The notes: a model not told the origin generated them from the letters alone. A DNA stretch of 64,000 nucleotides from Raineyella fluvialis (GCF_009646095.1 NZ_CP045725.1:496001-560000), one strand, 5' to 3'; numbered from the stretch's first letter, positions 29,017-38,894 are shown. Numbers and translations: made by a program.

Positions 29017-29544
29017 TCAGCGCTTCGAGTACTGCGGAGCCTTGCGGGCCTTCTTCAGGCCGGCCTTCTTGCGCTCCACCGCACGGGAGTCACGGGTCAG
29101 CATGCCGGCCTTCTTCAGCGAAGCGCGGCTGGCCTCGGCGTCGACGGCGTTGAGCGCACGGGCGACACCCAGACGCATGGCGCCGGCCTGGCCGGAGGGG
29201 CCACCGCCGTGCACGCGGGCGATGACGTCGTAGGCGCCATCGACACCGGCGACGACGAAGGGCTCGTTCACCAGCTGCTGGTGGATCTTGCTCGGGAAGT
29301 AGTCCTCGAGCTTGCGCCCGTTGAGGGACCACTGACCGGTACCCGGGACGATGCGGACGCGGGCCACGGCCTCCTTGCGGCGGCCGGTGGCCATGCCGGG
29401 GGCGACGATGGCCTGGCGCTCACCCGGGGCGGAGGTGCCGGGGGCACCCTGTCCCTCGGAGCGGTAGGCGATCTCCCGATCACCCTCGGTGAAGGAGGAG
29501 TCGAGCTCCTCGGCGTTGTCGATCTCTGCGACGTTTTCAGACAC
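29017..29544 (-). CDS. rpsI: 30S ribosomal protein S9
   Basis: The core [17 protein letters not shown] to the end [12 protein letters not shown] is S9, with the basic C-terminal tail that reaches the P-site tRNA. It has 175 residues because of an acidic N-terminal extension of about 45 residues ([16 protein letters not shown]), common in actinobacteria. I prefer the GTG at 29544; the TTG at 29562 would add six residues. Second gene after rplM. Confidence 0.95.
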   Translation of the reverse strand: MSENVAEIDNAEELDSSFTEGDREIAYRSEGQGAPGTSAPGERQAIVAPGMATGRRKEAVARVRIVPGTGQWSLNGRKLEDYFPSKIHQQLVNEPFVVAGVDGAYDVIARVHGGGPSGQAGAMRLGVARALNAVDAEASRASLKKAGMLTRDSRAVERKKAGLKKARKAPQYSKR

Positions 29545-29570
29545 TTGGTTGATCCTCGGCAATCAGTGGG

Positions 29571-30014
29571 TCACTGGGCGATCTGGACGATCTCGTACGG
29601 CTGCGGGTTCTGCGCCGCGTGCGGGTGCTCGGGGCCGCCGTAGACCTTGAGCTTGCCCATCAGCTTGCGGCTCAGGCGGTTCTTGGGGAGCATGCCCCAG
29701 ACCGCCAGCTCCACGGCGCGACGCGGATCCTTCTGGAGGAGCTCGCCGTAGGCCACGGACTTCAGGCCACCCGGCTCACCACTGTGCCGGTGGGCCATCT
29801 TGTCGGTGGCCTTCTTGCCGGTCAGCCGGATCTGGGAAGCGTTCACGACCACCACGAAGTCACCACCGTCGATGTGGGGGGCGAAGGTTGCCTTGTGCTT
29901 TCCGCGCAGCAGGGTCGCGGCGGCGACGGCGAGGCGGCCAAGGGTCACACCCTCGGCATCAATGACATGCCAATGGCGCTCGATCTCGCCGGGCTTCGGG
30001 CTGTACGTAGACAC
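29571..30014 (-). CDS. rplM: 50S ribosomal protein L13
   Basis: A 147-residue L13 with [25 protein letters not shown], the [18 protein letters not shown] core and [11 protein letters not shown]. It starts with GTG at 30014 and is followed by rpsI after 26 bases. It opens the rplM-rpsI-glmM unit, which is divergent from citrate synthase; the 281-base gap must hold promoters for both. Confidence 0.97.
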   Translation of the reverse strand: MSTYSPKPGEIERHWHVIDAEGVTLGRLAVAAATLLRGKHKATFAPHIDGGDFVVVVNASQIRLTGKKATDKMAHRHSGEPGGLKSVAYGELLQKDPRRAVELAVWGMLPKNRLSRKLMGKLKVYGGPEHPHAAQNPQPYEIVQIAQ

Positions 30015-30283
30015 GGTCGGGGACCACTTCCACTAGGTAGTTTTCGTTTCTCTGTACGCAGTGCGGCCGGGGAGCCGCGACCGCCACACCGGATCTCCGG
30101 GGCGACTGGCTCGCCGGCATGGCGTCGCCACGCGCAACATCGCAATAGATTACCGTCGCGGGAGGCCCCGGTCAAAACAGGCGGTCAAGCGCCCACGCCG
30201 GACGGCCCCTGATGTGTCGTGTCTACCACACCGCGTGATCATGGCCACGGTGCCCGGTAGGCTTTTCGGACCCTCGCGCACCC

Positions 30284-30289
30284 TATCGT
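30284..30289 (+). promoter_or_regulatory. Putative -10 box of leaderless citrate synthase gene
   Basis: TATCGT lies exactly six bases before the ATG at 30296, without Shine-Dalgarno. Confidence 0.5.
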
Positions 30290-30295
30290 GCCGCC

Positions 30296-31577
30296 ATGGG
30301 AGAGACTCTGACCATTCGCGACAATCGCACCGGGGAGACGTACGAGCTTCCGGTCTCCGAGGGGACCATCCGGGCGAAGGATCTGTTCCAGATCCATGAT
30401 GCCGAGGGCCGTGGCCTGGTGTCCTTCGATCCTGGCATGTTCAACACCGCCGTGTGCCACTCCTCCGTGGCCTACATCCACGGCGACAAGGGCATCCTCG
30501 ACTACCGCGGCTATCCGATCGAGGAGCTCGCCGAGAAGTGCAGCTACCTCGAGGTGGCCTACCTGCTCACCTATGGCGAGCTCCCGGACAGCACCCAGCT
30601 GGCCGCCTGGGAGTACGACATCAACCACCACATGTTCATCCCGGAGAACGTCAAGAAGCTGATCGACGCGTTCCCCTACGATGCCCACCCGATGGCCAAG
30701 CTGATGTCAGCGGTCAGCTCGCTGCACGCCTTCTACCCGGAGTCCCGCGAGGCGGACCTGCACCTCAGCCCGCACCTGCAGATCCGCCGCCTGATCGCGA
30801 AGATGCCGACCCTGGCCGCCTTCTCCTACCGGCACTCCGCCGGCCTGCCGTTCGTCTATCCGCGCGACGACATCTCCTACGTCGAGAACTTCATGCGGAT
30901 GCTCTTCATGATGGGCGAGCGGGACTACCGTCCCGACCCCCGGCTCGTCCACGCCCTCGAGGTGTTGTTCGTGCTGCACGCCGACCACGAGCAGAACTGC
31001 TCCACCACCACCGTGCGGACCGTCGCGTCCTCCGGCAACGGCCCCTACACCTGCGTGTCCGCCGGCATCGGGGCACTCTTCGGCCCGCTCCACGGCGGCG
31101 CCAACGAGGCGGTGCTGCGGATGCTGCGCGAGATCGGTGACGTGAGCAACGTGCCGGAGTTCATCGCGGGCGTGAAGTCGGGCCAGGCCCGGCTGATGGG
31201 CTTCGGGCACCGGGTCTACAAGAACTACGACCCCGGGCGCGGATCATCAAGTCCACCGCCCACGACGTCTTCGAGGTGACCGGCGTCAATCCCCTGCTCA
31301 AGATCGCCCTCGAGCTGGAGAAGATCGCCCTTGAGGACGAGTACTTCGTCAAGCGGCGTCTCTATCCGAACGTCGACTTCTACTCCGGGCTGATCTACGA
31401 GGCGCTGGGATTCAGCCCGCAGATGTTCACCGTACTGTTCGCCATCCCCCGCACCGCCGGCTGGCTGGCCCAGTGGCTGGAGGGCGCCAACGACCCGGAG
31501 CAGAAGATCTACCGGCCCAAGCAGATCTACACCGGGGCCCCCGCCGCCACTTCGTCCCGATGGACCAGCGCGGCTGA
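30296..31577 (+). CDS. gltA: Citrate synthase, frameshifted twice (near 31235 and 31545)
   Basis: Condenses acetyl-CoA and oxaloacetate at the entry of the TCA cycle. The first frame to 31235 holds the N-terminal part and the catalytic His region [12 protein letters not shown] and [10 protein letters not shown]. It then derails; the frame starting around 31236 continues with [16 protein letters not shown]-type sequence, [10 protein letters not shown] with the catalytic Asp, and KQIYTG, and derails again at about 31545 before the expected end HFVPMDQRG. Each break needs one added base, after CCCC/GGG at 31231-31237 and in the C-rich stretch at 31538-31549. The repaired protein has 427 residues, standard for type I citrate synthase. 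Confidence 0.9.
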
Positions 31578-31663
31578 CCGGCTACCCCTCCGGAACGCTC
31601 CGTCCGGGGTCCGCCGCAGATCCGCGGACCCCGGACGGCGCACCAGGCACGCGTACGGCCCCG

Positions 31664-31669
31664 TAAATT
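31664..31669 (+). promoter_or_regulatory. Putative -10 box of leaderless DUF4229-like gene
   Basis: TAAATT, one of the few AT-rich stretches nearby, lies seven bases before the ATG at 31677. Confidence 0.45.
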
Positions 31670-31676
31670 GGGCCCC

Positions 31677-32099
31677 ATGTCCAGCGCACCCGACGACCGA
31701 CCCCAGCGCAAGCGCCTCGGCGACCTCTCCCCCGCGGACCTCGTCGGGCGAGGCATCGACCGTGCCAAGCTCATCCGTGAGGTGGGCCTGTGGGTGGTCG
31801 CGCTCCTCTCGGCGGCGGCCGGCGCCCTCGCCCTCCAGTACACCGGGCAGTGGAGCTGGTCGATCGCGGCCTTCGCCGTCACGCTGACGGTGACGATGGT
31901 CGCGCGCTCGCTGCTCACCCGCCGCTGGACGGATCGCAGCCGGCAGCGAGCCGTCGACGCCATGGTCGCCGACCAGCTCGCCAAGGACGCCGAAGCAGCC
32001 CGGCGCCGCGAGGAACGTGCGGCCCACGAGCCCCGGTCCGCCCAGCCCGGTCGGCGCCGGCCCCGCGCCAATCCGTATCGGCGCCAGAGCCACCGATGA
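31677..32099 (+). CDS. Small membrane protein, DUF4229-like
   Basis: A 140-residue protein with two membrane segments ([16 protein letters not shown] and [16 protein letters not shown]) flanked by Arg-rich ends. The C-terminal half is a charged coiled coil ([21 protein letters not shown]) typical of the actinobacterial DUF4229 family. Its role is unknown. Its stop overlaps the trmB start by four bases (ATGA), so the trmB-truA-methyltransferase genes are translated from the same transcript. Confidence 0.7.
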   Translation: MSSAPDDRPQRKRLGDLSPADLVGRGIDRAKLIREVGLWVVALLSAAAGALALQYTGQWSWSIAAFAVTLTVTMVARSLLTRRWTDRSRQRAVDAMVADQLAKDAEAARRREERAAHEPRSAQPGRRRPRANPYRRQSHR

Positions 32100-32860
32100 C
32101 GCAGACCCCGGCCCGTCGCGACGTCGTCTCCTTCGTCCGGCGCAGCACCCGGATGAACGCGTCCCAGCAGCGCAACTGGGAGGCGCACCAGGCGCGGTGG
32201 GTGCTGCCCCTGGCGCACCGGGAGCTGTCGACCTCCGTGGCCCCGGGACAGCCGTTCGACGCGGAGGCGATCTGGGGGCGTACGGCGCCGCTGTGGCTCG
32301 AGATCGGCACCGGCAACGGTGAGGCCTGCGCCGCCATCGCCGGGCGCCATCCGGAGGTCAACTACCTCGGCTTCGAGGTCTTCCGGCCTGCCGTGGCCAG
32401 CGCCCTGGGCCTGGTCGCCCGCGAGGGGCTGACCAACGTCCGATTCGCCGAGGTGGACGGGGTCGAGGCCCTGGCCCACTGGATCCCTGCCGACAGCGTG
32501 GACCGGATCTTCACCTTCTTCCCCGATCCCTGGCACAAGGCGCGCCACCACAAGCGCCGGCTGGTCAACCCGGCCACCGCCGCCCTGATCGCCTCGCGGC
32601 TGCGTCCCGGCGGCAGCTGGCACCTGGCCACCGACTGGCCGGACTACGCCGAGCACATGCGCGAGGTGCTCGACGGCCGGACCGACCTCGTCAACGTGCA
32701 CCTCAACGGCTCCGCGCATCGCGACGTCGATCCCGACGGCTGGGCGCCGCGACCGGAGGCGCGCCCGCTCACCCGCTTCGAACAGCGCGGCCTGGCCGCG
32801 GGGCGCGTCATCCGCGACCTGGTGTACGTCCGTCCGGCCGCCGGGCCGGCCCATGCCTGA
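32096..32860 (+). CDS. trmB: tRNA (guanine-N7-)-methyltransferase
   Basis: Makes m7G46 in tRNA with SAM. The 254-residue protein has the class I fold start PLWLEIGTGNGEACAAIA near residue 60 and the diagnostic TrmB catalytic region FTFFPDPWHKARHHKRRLV near residue 140. The C-terminus ends in LTRFEQRGLAAGR, also typical. The ATG at 32096 overlaps the upstream gene and the stop overlaps truA by eight bases. Confidence 0.95.
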   Translation: MTQTPARRDVVSFVRRSTRMNASQQRNWEAHQARWVLPLAHRELSTSVAPGQPFDAEAIWGRTAPLWLEIGTGNGEACAAIAGRHPEVNYLGFEVFRPAVASALGLVAREGLTNVRFAEVDGVEALAHWIPADSVDRIFTFFPDPWHKARHHKRRLVNPATAALIASRLRPGGSWHLATDWPDYAEHMREVLDGRTDLVNVHLNGSAHRDVDPDGWAPRPEARPLTRFEQRGLAAGRVIRDLVYVRPAAGPAHA

Positions 32861-33734
32861 CACCCCGGCCCCAGCCACCACCCGGTGGCGGCTGGACATC
32901 GCCTACGACGGTGCGAGCTTCAGCGGGTGGGCGGCTCAGCCGGGGCGGCGTACGGTCCAGGGCGAGCTGGAGCACTGGATCGGCCAGGTGCTGCGGCTGG
33001 GCTCGGCCGCCACGCTGACCGTCGCCGGCCGGACCGACGCCGGGGTGCATGCCCGTGGCCAGGTGGCCCACGTCGACCTCCCCGACGACGCCCCGGTGGA
33101 CACCCTGCTGCGGCGGCTGCGCCGGGTCCTCCCCGCGGACGTGGTCGTCCGTGACGTCCGTCCCGCCCCCGCTGGCTTCGACGCCCGCTTCGCAGCGCAG
33201 TGGCGCCGCTACGTCTACCGACTGGCCGACGCGCGCAGCTTCGCCGACCCCCTGCTCCGCGGCCATGTCGCCAGGATCCGTGGCACGCTGGATCTGGCCG
33301 CGCTCGACGCCGCCGGCCGGGAACTCCTCGGCCTGCGCGACTTCGCCGCCTTCTGCAAGCCGCGGGAGGGCGCCACCACGATCCGGACGCTGCTGGAGTG
33401 CTCGGCGGCCCGCCACGACGCCGCAGCGAGCGACGGGACCGTCGAGGTGACGGTGCGGGCCGACGCCTTCTGCCACTCGATGGTGCGCTCGCTGATCGGG
33501 GCGCTCACGGCCGTGGCGACCGGGCAGCGGGACCTCGACTGGCTGCGTGGCGTCCGCGACGCCACCAGCAGGCAGTCATCGATCCTGGTGATGCCGGCGC
33601 ACGGGCTGACCCTGGAGGAGGTCGGCTACCCGGCCGACGACGAGCTGGCGGCCCGCGCGGAGCGGGCCCGGGCGGTGCGGGAACTCCCGCCCCCGACCAC
33701 CCCCACCCCGGACGGAGACTGCGGCTGTGCCTGA
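32853..33734 (+). CDS. truA: tRNA pseudouridine(38-40) synthase
   Basis: A 293-residue pseudouridine synthase acting on the anticodon arm. The catalytic Asp is in VAGRTDAGVHARGQVAHVD near residue 55; YDGASFSGWAAQP near the start and RSLIGALTAVATGQRDLDW near residue 215 match TruA. The C-terminal 25 residues are a proline-rich tail ending in CGCA. In many actinobacteria truA follows rplQ; here it has moved to the opposite strand with trmB. The stop overlaps the next gene by eight bases. Confidence 0.95.
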   Translation: MPDTPAPATTRWRLDIAYDGASFSGWAAQPGRRTVQGELEHWIGQVLRLGSAATLTVAGRTDAGVHARGQVAHVDLPDDAPVDTLLRRLRRVLPADVVVRDVRPAPAGFDARFAAQWRRYVYRLADARSFADPLLRGHVARIRGTLDLAALDAAGRELLGLRDFAAFCKPREGATTIRTLLECSAARHDAAASDGTVEVTVRADAFCHSMVRSLIGALTAVATGQRDLDWLRGVRDATSRQSSILVMPAHGLTLEEVGYPADDELAARAERARAVRELPPPTTPTPDGDCGCA

Positions 33735-34338
33735 CGAACGCCTCGACCACTACTTCTCCACGCCCGACAGCGAGGAGCACCGCCGTACGATCCGGGTCTC
33801 GCTGCGCGGCCGGGAGGTGACGCTGCAGACGGCCAACGGCGTCTTCTCCGCCGGCCGGCTGGACCCGGCGACCGCGGTGCTGCTCAAGGAGGTGCCGCCG
33901 CCGGGACGCGACGTCCGCCGGGTGGCCGACGTCGGCTGCGGCTACGGCCCGATCGCCCTCAGTCTGGCCCTGGACTGCCCGTGGCTGAGCGTCGATGCGG
34001 TCGACACGAACGCGCGAGCGCTGGCGCTCACCCGCGACAACGCCGCCTCGCTCGGTCTGGGGGAGCGGGTGGCGACGTACGCTCCCGAGGAGGTGGACCC
34101 GTCGCAGGTCTACGACGAGATCTGGTCCAACCCGCCGATCCGGATCGGCAAGGAGGCCCTGCACGCGCTGCTGCTGACCTGGCTGGGACGCCTCGCCCCC
34201 GGTGGTCGCGCGGTGCTCGTGGTCGGCAAGAACCTCGGTGCCGACACCCTCCAGCGTTGGCTCGAGGAGCAGGGGTGGCCGACCCGTCGGCTGGCGAGCT
34301 CGAAGGGCTTCCGGGTGCTGGAGTCGCGGCGGGGTTAG
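33727..34338 (+). CDS. Class I SAM-dependent methyltransferase (MTS domain)
   Basis: A 203-residue methyltransferase of the RsmC-like small domain type (MTS). The SAM loop VADVGCGYGPIALSLAL is near residue 65, DEIWSNPPIRIGKEALH near 135 is the NPPF/Y-like motif of N6-adenine or N2-guanine methylases, and GKNLGADTLQRWLEE ends the fold. The half-size relative to E. coli RsmC is normal for Gram-positive members. It is translationally coupled to truA, which suggests an RNA substrate. The exact position modified is unknown. Confidence 0.8.
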   Translation: MPDERLDHYFSTPDSEEHRRTIRVSLRGREVTLQTANGVFSAGRLDPATAVLLKEVPPPGRDVRRVADVGCGYGPIALSLALDCPWLSVDAVDTNARALALTRDNAASLGLGERVATYAPEEVDPSQVYDEIWSNPPIRIGKEALHALLLTWLGRLAPGGRAVLVVGKNLGADTLQRWLEEQGWPTRRLASSKGFRVLESRRG

Positions 34339-34398
34339 CCCGCGGACGGGTGGGTATAGGTGTGCCTGTCCACACACCACGAGCTCAAGGAGATCATC

Positions 34399-34608
34399 AT
34401 GGGCATCGGAGACAAGGCATCGAACAAGGCCGAGGAGCTGGGCGGCAAGGCCAAGAAGGTGACGGGTCGGGCGACCGACAACGAGGACCTCGAGGCCGAG
34501 GGCATGGCCCAGGAGACCAAGGCCAACGTCAAGCAGGCCGGCGAGGACGTCAAGGACGCCGCGAAGGACGTCGGTCACCACACGCGGAAGGCCAAGGACC
34601 GGTTCTGA
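34399..34608 (+). CDS. CsbD family stress-response protein
   Basis: A 69-residue, highly charged helical protein: MGIGDKASNKAEELGGKAKK at the start, then repeated KxxxxxGEDVKDAAK-type segments. This is the CsbD family, small general-stress proteins under sigma-B type control. AAGGAG at 34386-34391 with a seven-base spacing marks the ATG at 34399; the longer frame starting at 34360 is not used. Molecular function unknown. Confidence 0.9.
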   Translation: MGIGDKASNKAEELGGKAKKVTGRATDNEDLEAEGMAQETKANVKQAGEDVKDAAKDVGHHTRKAKDRF

Positions 34609-34652
34609 GGCGGATCGCGTCCCACGACGCGCACCATCTTCAGGAAGAGTCA

Positions 34653-34680
34653 TTGACCAGCTGGGCCACCTCGGTAGGGT
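34653..34680 (+). promoter_or_regulatory. Sigma-70 type promoter of sodA
   Basis: TTGACC (34653-34658) and TAGGGT (34675-34680), separated by 16 bases, lie about 57 bases before the sodA ATG. The leader holds a good GAAGGAG Shine-Dalgarno at 34724-34730. Confidence 0.5.
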
Positions 34681-34736
34681 GAGAAGAGACTGAAACTCGC
34701 CAACGAACGGCGTTCTGCCGCGTGAAGGAGTAGATC

Positions 34737-35333
34737 ATGACCTACCAGCTGCCCGATCTCCCGTACGACTACAACGCTCTGGCCCCGGCCATCGTCCCGG
34801 AGATCATGGAGCTGCACCACGACAAGCACCACGCCACCTACGTCAAGGGCGCCAACACCGCCCTCGAGCAGCTGGCTGATGCGCGTGACAAGGGCAACTT
34901 CGGCGTCATCAACAAGCTGGAGAAGGACCTCGCCTTCAACCTGGGCGGGCACTTCAACCACTCGGTGTTCTGGACCAACATGGCACCCGGTGGCTCCGAG
35001 CCGACGGGCGACGTCAAGACGGCGCTGGAGACGAAGTTCGGCGGCCTGGACTCCTTCAAGAAGGAGTTCTCCGCGGTGGCCCTCGGCATCCAGGGCTCCG
35101 GCTGGGCGGTCCTCGGCTACGACGCGCTCTCGCAGGATCTGCGCGTCTACCAGGTCTTCGACCACCAGGGCAACCTGCCGGTCGGCCAGACCCCGCTGCT
35201 GCTGCTCGACATGTGGGAGCACGCGTTCTACCTGCAGTACAAGAACGTGAAGGCGGACTTCGTGAACGCGTGGTGGGACGTCGTCAACTGGGACAACGTC
35301 AACGAGCGCCTCACCAAGGCTGTCCAGGCCTGA
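34737..35333 (+). CDS. sodA: Superoxide dismutase (Fe/Mn)
   Basis: A 198-residue Fe/Mn-type dismutase. The four metal ligands are visible: His in ELHHDKHH near residue 27, His in GGHFNHSVFW near 75, and Asp and His in DMWEHAFYLQY near 160. It detoxifies superoxide in the cytoplasm. Iron versus manganese cannot be told from sequence; the Propionibacterium relative is cambialistic. A typical promoter and GAAGGAG precede it, and a strong hairpin follows it. Confidence 0.95.
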   Translation: MTYQLPDLPYDYNALAPAIVPEIMELHHDKHHATYVKGANTALEQLADARDKGNFGVINKLEKDLAFNLGGHFNHSVFWTNMAPGGSEPTGDVKTALETKFGGLDSFKKEFSAVALGIQGSGWAVLGYDALSQDLRVYQVFDHQGNLPVGQTPLLLLDMWEHAFYLQYKNVKADFVNAWWDVVNWDNVNERLTKAVQA

Positions 35334-35354
35334 GGCCAGCAGCCTGACGAACGC

Positions 35355-35392
35355 CACGAGGGCGGGTTCCCCTGGGGGAACCCGCCCTCGTG
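35355..35392. terminator. Bidirectional rho-independent-like terminator between sodA and rplQ
   Basis: A perfect inverted repeat with 18-base arms (starting CACGAGGGCGGG, ending CCCGCCCTCGTG) and a two-base loop lies 21 bases after the sodA stop and 29 bases after the convergent rplQ stop. There is no long T run, as is common in actinobacteria. Confidence 0.85.
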
Positions 35393-35421
35393 TATGTCCG
35401 GAGCAGACGGTCAGGCCCTGA

Positions 35422-36033
35422 TCAGGCCTTCGTGGCCTTGCCGGCCTCGGGCTCCTCCGGGGTGGCGGCGGCGTCAAGGTCGGCCTGGGCGGCGTCGGCC
35501 TCAGTGACCTCGGCCTCCTCAGCGAGGTCCTCGTCCGTGGTCACGTTGGCGGTGTCGCCGGTGATGCCGGACTCGGGCTCGGACAGCTGGGTGGCGACGG
35601 CCTGGGACTCGTCCTCCTGCGGCCCGGAGGTGACGTCGGCGGCCTTGGCCGGGGCGGCCTCGCCCTTCGGGGTCACCTTCTCGGTGATGACCTCGATCTT
35701 CGCCATCGGGGCGTTGTCGCCCTGACGGTTGCCGATCTTGGTGATGCGGGTGTAGCCGCCGTCGCGCCCCTCCATCGCCGGGGCGATCTCGGTGAACAGC
35801 ACGTGGACGACGCTGGGGTCGGTGATGGTCTTCAGCACCACGCGGCGGGCGTGCAGGTCGCCCCGCTTGGCCTTGGTGATCATCTTCTCGGCCAGCGGCC
35901 GGACCCGCTTGGCCTTGGCCTCCGTGGTCACGATGCTGCCGTGCTCGAACAGCTGGGTGGCCAGGTTGGCCAGGATGATCCGCTGGTGCGCAGCGGTGCC
36001 GCCCAGACGGGGGCCCTTGGTGGGGGTAGGCAT
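35422..36033 (-). CDS. rplQ: 50S ribosomal protein L17
   Basis: L17 core of about 120 residues ([31 protein letters not shown] to the [15 protein letters not shown] end), extended by an acidic Ala/Glu-rich tail of about 80 residues as in actinobacteria; 203 residues in all. Last gene of the alpha operon after rpoA, 58 bases downstream. Confidence 0.95.
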   Translation of the reverse strand: MPTPTKGPRLGGTAAHQRIILANLATQLFEHGSIVTTEAKAKRVRPLAEKMITKAKRGDLHARRVVLKTITDPSVVHVLFTEIAPAMEGRDGGYTRITKIGNRQGDNAPMAKIEVITEKVTPKGEAAPAKAADVTSGPQEDESQAVATQLSEPESGITGDTANVTTDEDLAEEAEVTEADAAQADLDAAATPEEPEAGKATKA

Positions 36034-36091
36034 TGTTGTCTCTCCAGTTCAATCAGAAGCGGTACCCGGGACTGCTCGTACGGAGCGGTGC

Positions 36092-37114
36092 TCAGTACTG
36101 CTCGGTCTCCGCGAAGTCGGTGTCCTCGTCCTCGTCCTCGCCACCCGCACCGGCGTAGGTGTAGGGGTCGAAGCCGGGAGCGCTGTCCTTGAGCGACAGG
36201 CCCATCGTGGCCAGCTGCTGCTTGACCTCGTCGATGGACTTGGAGCCGAAGTTGCGGATGTCGAGCAGGTCCTGCTCGGAACGCGAGATGAGCTCACCCA
36301 CGGTGTGGATGCCCTCACGACGCAGGCAGTTGTAGGAACGCACGGACAGGTTGAGGTCCTCGACCGGCAGGGCCAGGTCGGTGGCGTACTGGTCGTCGAC
36401 CGGCGACGGGCCGATCTCGACGCCCTCGGCCTCGACGTTGAGCTCCCGGAACAGGCCGAAGAGCTCGACGAGCGTCCGACCGGCGGAGGCGACCGCGTCA
36501 CGCGGGGTGATCGACGGCTTGGTCTCCACGTCGACGACGAGGCGGTCGAAGTCCGTCCGCTGCTCGACGCGGGTGGCCTCCACCTTGTAGCTGACCTTCA
36601 GGACCGGGGAGTAGATCGAGTCGACCGGGATGCGGCCGATCTCGTGCTCCGTCTCCTTGTTCTGGTCGGACGACACGTAGCCACGGCCGCGCTCGACGAC
36701 GAACTCCATGTCGATGGCGCCGTCGCGGTTGAGCGTGGCGATGTGCAGGTCGGGGTTGTGCACCTCGACACCAGCCGGCGGCTGGATATCGGCGGCGGTG
36801 ACCTCACCGGCACCGGCCTTGCGCAGGTACATGACCACCGGCTCGTCCTCCTCCGAGGTGAGCACGAGGCCCTTGAGGTTGAGGATGATCTCGGTGACGT
36901 CCTCGACGACCCCGGGGAGGGTCGAGAACTCGTGCAGGTTCCCGTCGATCTTGATGCTGGTCAGGGCAGCACCGGGGATCGAGGACAGGAGCGTACGACG
37001 CAGCGAGTTGCCGAGGGTGTAACCGAAGCCGGGCTCGAGGGGCTCGATGACGAACCGCGAACGGTGCTCGTCGAGGACCTCTTCGCTCAGGGTCGGGCGC
37101 TGGGCGATCAGCAT
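36092..37114 (-). CDS. rpoA: DNA-directed RNA polymerase subunit alpha
   Basis: A 340-residue alpha subunit. The N-terminal dimerisation domain has [26 protein letters not shown], and the C-terminal domain has [37 protein letters not shown], which contacts UP elements. The acidic tail ends in ETEQY. A strong hairpin lies in the 166-base gap between rpsD and this gene. Confidence 0.97.
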   Translation of the reverse strand: MLIAQRPTLSEEVLDEHRSRFVIEPLEPGFGYTLGNSLRRTLLSSIPGAALTSIKIDGNLHEFSTLPGVVEDVTEIILNLKGLVLTSEEDEPVVMYLRKAGAGEVTAADIQPPAGVEVHNPDLHIATLNRDGAIDMEFVVERGRGYVSSDQNKETEHEIGRIPVDSIYSPVLKVSYKVEATRVEQRTDFDRLVVDVETKPSITPRDAVASAGRTLVELFGLFRELNVEAEGVEIGPSPVDDQYATDLALPVEDLNLSVRSYNCLRREGIHTVGELISRSEQDLLDIRNFGSKSIDEVKQQLATMGLSLKDSAPGFDPYTYAGAGGEDEDEDTDFAETEQY

Positions 37115-37241
37115 GGTGTGTTCCTTTCCGCGTCCACCACTATTTGAAGACGCGATTCCGAGTGGGGCGACGGCGAGGTGCCGTACGGCCCCGGGTGCGG
37201 GAGAGACGCCCGGGCAGGTGCTCCCCCAGGGTGAACCACCC

Positions 37242-37273
37242 GGCAGGAGAGGCGGCGGACCGCCCCTCCTGCC
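37242..37273 (-). terminator. Strong hairpin between rpsD and rpoA (attenuator or processing site)
   Basis: GGCAGGAG pairs with CTCCTGCC, then one mismatch, then five more pairs around a CGGA loop: 13 pairs in all. It is eight bases after the rpsD stop and 128 bases before the rpoA start. There is no T run. Confidence 0.5.
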
Positions 37274-37280
37274 ATCGGGA

Positions 37281-37886
37281 TCACTTCGAGTAGAGCTCGA
37301 CGATCAGCTGCTCCTGCACGTCGACCGTGATCTGCTCACGGACCGGCAGCTGGTGCACGAAGATCTTCATCTGGTTCGGGCGAGCCTCGAGCCATGCCGG
37401 CACGCGGCGCTCGGAATGGGTCTCGCGGGCGACCACGAACGGGTCGATGTTGAGCGACTTCTCCTTGACCTGGATGATGTCGTGCTCGGCGACGCGGTAC
37501 GACGGGATGTTGACCTTCTTGCCGTTCACCAGGAAGTGCCCGTGGTTCACGAGCTGACGGGCCTGGCGACGGGTCGAGGCGAACCCCGCGCGGTACACCA
37601 CGTTGTCGAGACGCGACTCGAGGATGCGCAGCAGGTTGTCACCAGTGCGGCCGGCCTGGCGGTTGGCCTCCTCGTAGTAGCGGGAGAACTGCTTCTCCAG
37701 CACGCCGTAGGCGAAACGCGCCTTCTGCTTCTCGCGCAGCTGCAGCGAGTACTCCGAGTCCTTGGTACGGCCGCGGCCGTGCACGCCCGGCGGGTAGGGC
37801 CGACGCTCGAAAGCCTTGTCGTTGCCGACGAGGTCAGTCCCGAGACGACGGGACTTCTTGGTCATGGGGCCGGTGTAACGGGCCAT
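37281..37886 (-). CDS. rpsD: 30S ribosomal protein S4
   Basis: A 201-residue S4. The N-terminal [18 protein letters not shown] lacks the Zn-binding cysteines. The S4 RNA-binding domain has [39 protein letters not shown], and the end is [17 protein letters not shown]4 is the autoregulator of this operon in some bacteria. Confidence 0.97.
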   Translation of the reverse strand: MARYTGPMTKKSRRLGTDLVGNDKAFERRPYPPGVHGRGRTKDSEYSLQLREKQKARFAYGVLEKQFSRYYEEANRQAGRTGDNLLRILESRLDNVVYRAGFASTRRQARQLVNHGHFLVNGKKVNIPSYRVAEHDIIQVKEKSLNIDPFVVARETHSERRVPAWLEARPNQMKIFVHQLPVREQITVDVQEQLIVELYSK

Positions 37887-37918
37887 TCTTCTTCAGTCCT
37901 TTGCTAGTTCGTTCGGGG

Positions 37919-38320
37919 TCAGACGCGGCGGCGCTTGGGCGGGCGGCAGCCGTTGTGCGGGACGGGGGTCACGTCGGAGATCGGGCCGATCTCCAGACCG
38001 ATGGCGCCCAGCGAGCGGATCGCGGTCTCACGACCGGAACCCGGACCCTTGACGAACACGTCGACGCGCTTCACGCCATGCTCCATGGCGCGACGACCGG
38101 CGGCCTCGGCGGCCATCTGCGCGGCGTACGGGGTGGACTTGCGGGATCCCTTGAAACCGACGGTGCCGGCGGACGCCCAGGCGAGGACCTGGCCGGTGGG
38201 ATCGGTGATCGAGATGATCGTGTTGTTGAACGTGGACTTGATGTGCGCCTGGCCGGCGACCACATTCTTCTTTTCCTTGCGGCGCACCTTCTTGCCGGTG
38301 CTACGGCCTGCAGTAGCCAT
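37919..38320 (-). CDS. rpsK: 30S ribosomal protein S11
   Basis: A 133-residue S11: [36 protein letters not shown] at the start and the C-terminal [32 protein letters not shown]. It follows rpsM closely. Placed at the platform of the small subunit. Confidence 0.97.
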   Translation of the reverse strand: MATAGRSTGKKVRRKEKKNVVAGQAHIKSTFNNTIISITDPTGQVLAWASAGTVGFKGSRKSTPYAAQMAAEAAGRRAMEHGVKRVDVFVKGPGSGRETAIRSLGAIGLEIGPISDVTPVPHNGCRPPKRRRV

Positions 38321-38376
38321 GAGTGTGTTTCTGCTCCTCGAAGAGTCTGTCAGTCAGTGAGCGGGGGAAGTGAGGG

Positions 38377-38745
38377 TCACTTCTTCTTGCCGGCGACGGC
38401 CTTGCGCTTGCCCTTGCGCTGACGCGCATTGGTGCGGGTGCGCTGGCCGTGGACCGGCAGACCGCTGCGGTGACGACGACCCTGGTAGGAGCCGATCTCG
38501 ATCTTGCGGCGGATGTCGGCGGCGACCTCGCGGCGGAGGTCACCCTCGGTCTGGTAGTTGGCCTCGATGAAGTCACGCAGGGCGACCAGGTCGTCCTCGG
38601 TGAGTTCGTGGACCCGCTTGTCACCGGAGATGCCGGTGGCGGCGAGGGTCGCGAGAGCGCGGGTGTGGCCGATGCCGTAGATGTAGGTGAGGGCGACCTC
38701 GAGGCGCTTCTCGCGCGGCAGGTCGACACCGATCAGGCGTGCCAT
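38377..38745 (-). CDS. rpsM: 30S ribosomal protein S13
   Basis: A 122-residue S13: [26 protein letters not shown] and the basic tail with [28 protein letters not shown]. It is separated from rpmJ by 263 bases, a longer gap than usual for these genes. Confidence 0.97.
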   Translation of the reverse strand: MARLIGVDLPREKRLEVALTYIYGIGHTRALATLAATGISGDKRVHELTEDDLVALRDFIEANYQTEGDLRREVAADIRRKIEIGSYQGRRHRSGLPVHGQRTRTNARQRKGKRKAVAGKKK

Positions 38746-38894
38746 GTGGCGGGTTCCTTTCCCGTGGGACGGACGACGGAACGGGTCTCCCGACCCGCAT
38801 GACCTCCGTGGTCCGCGAAGGTGTGTGGCGTGAAGCGTCCCTGGCCGCCTGGTGCTGGCTGCGGCAGGGCCTCGGCCTTCGTCCGAGGGTGGAT

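Noticed and set aside
32096-35333. Horizontally acquired island from trmB to sodA
   Set aside because: Composition, codon use and overlapping gene ends match the neighbours; no repeat, tRNA or integrase was seen.
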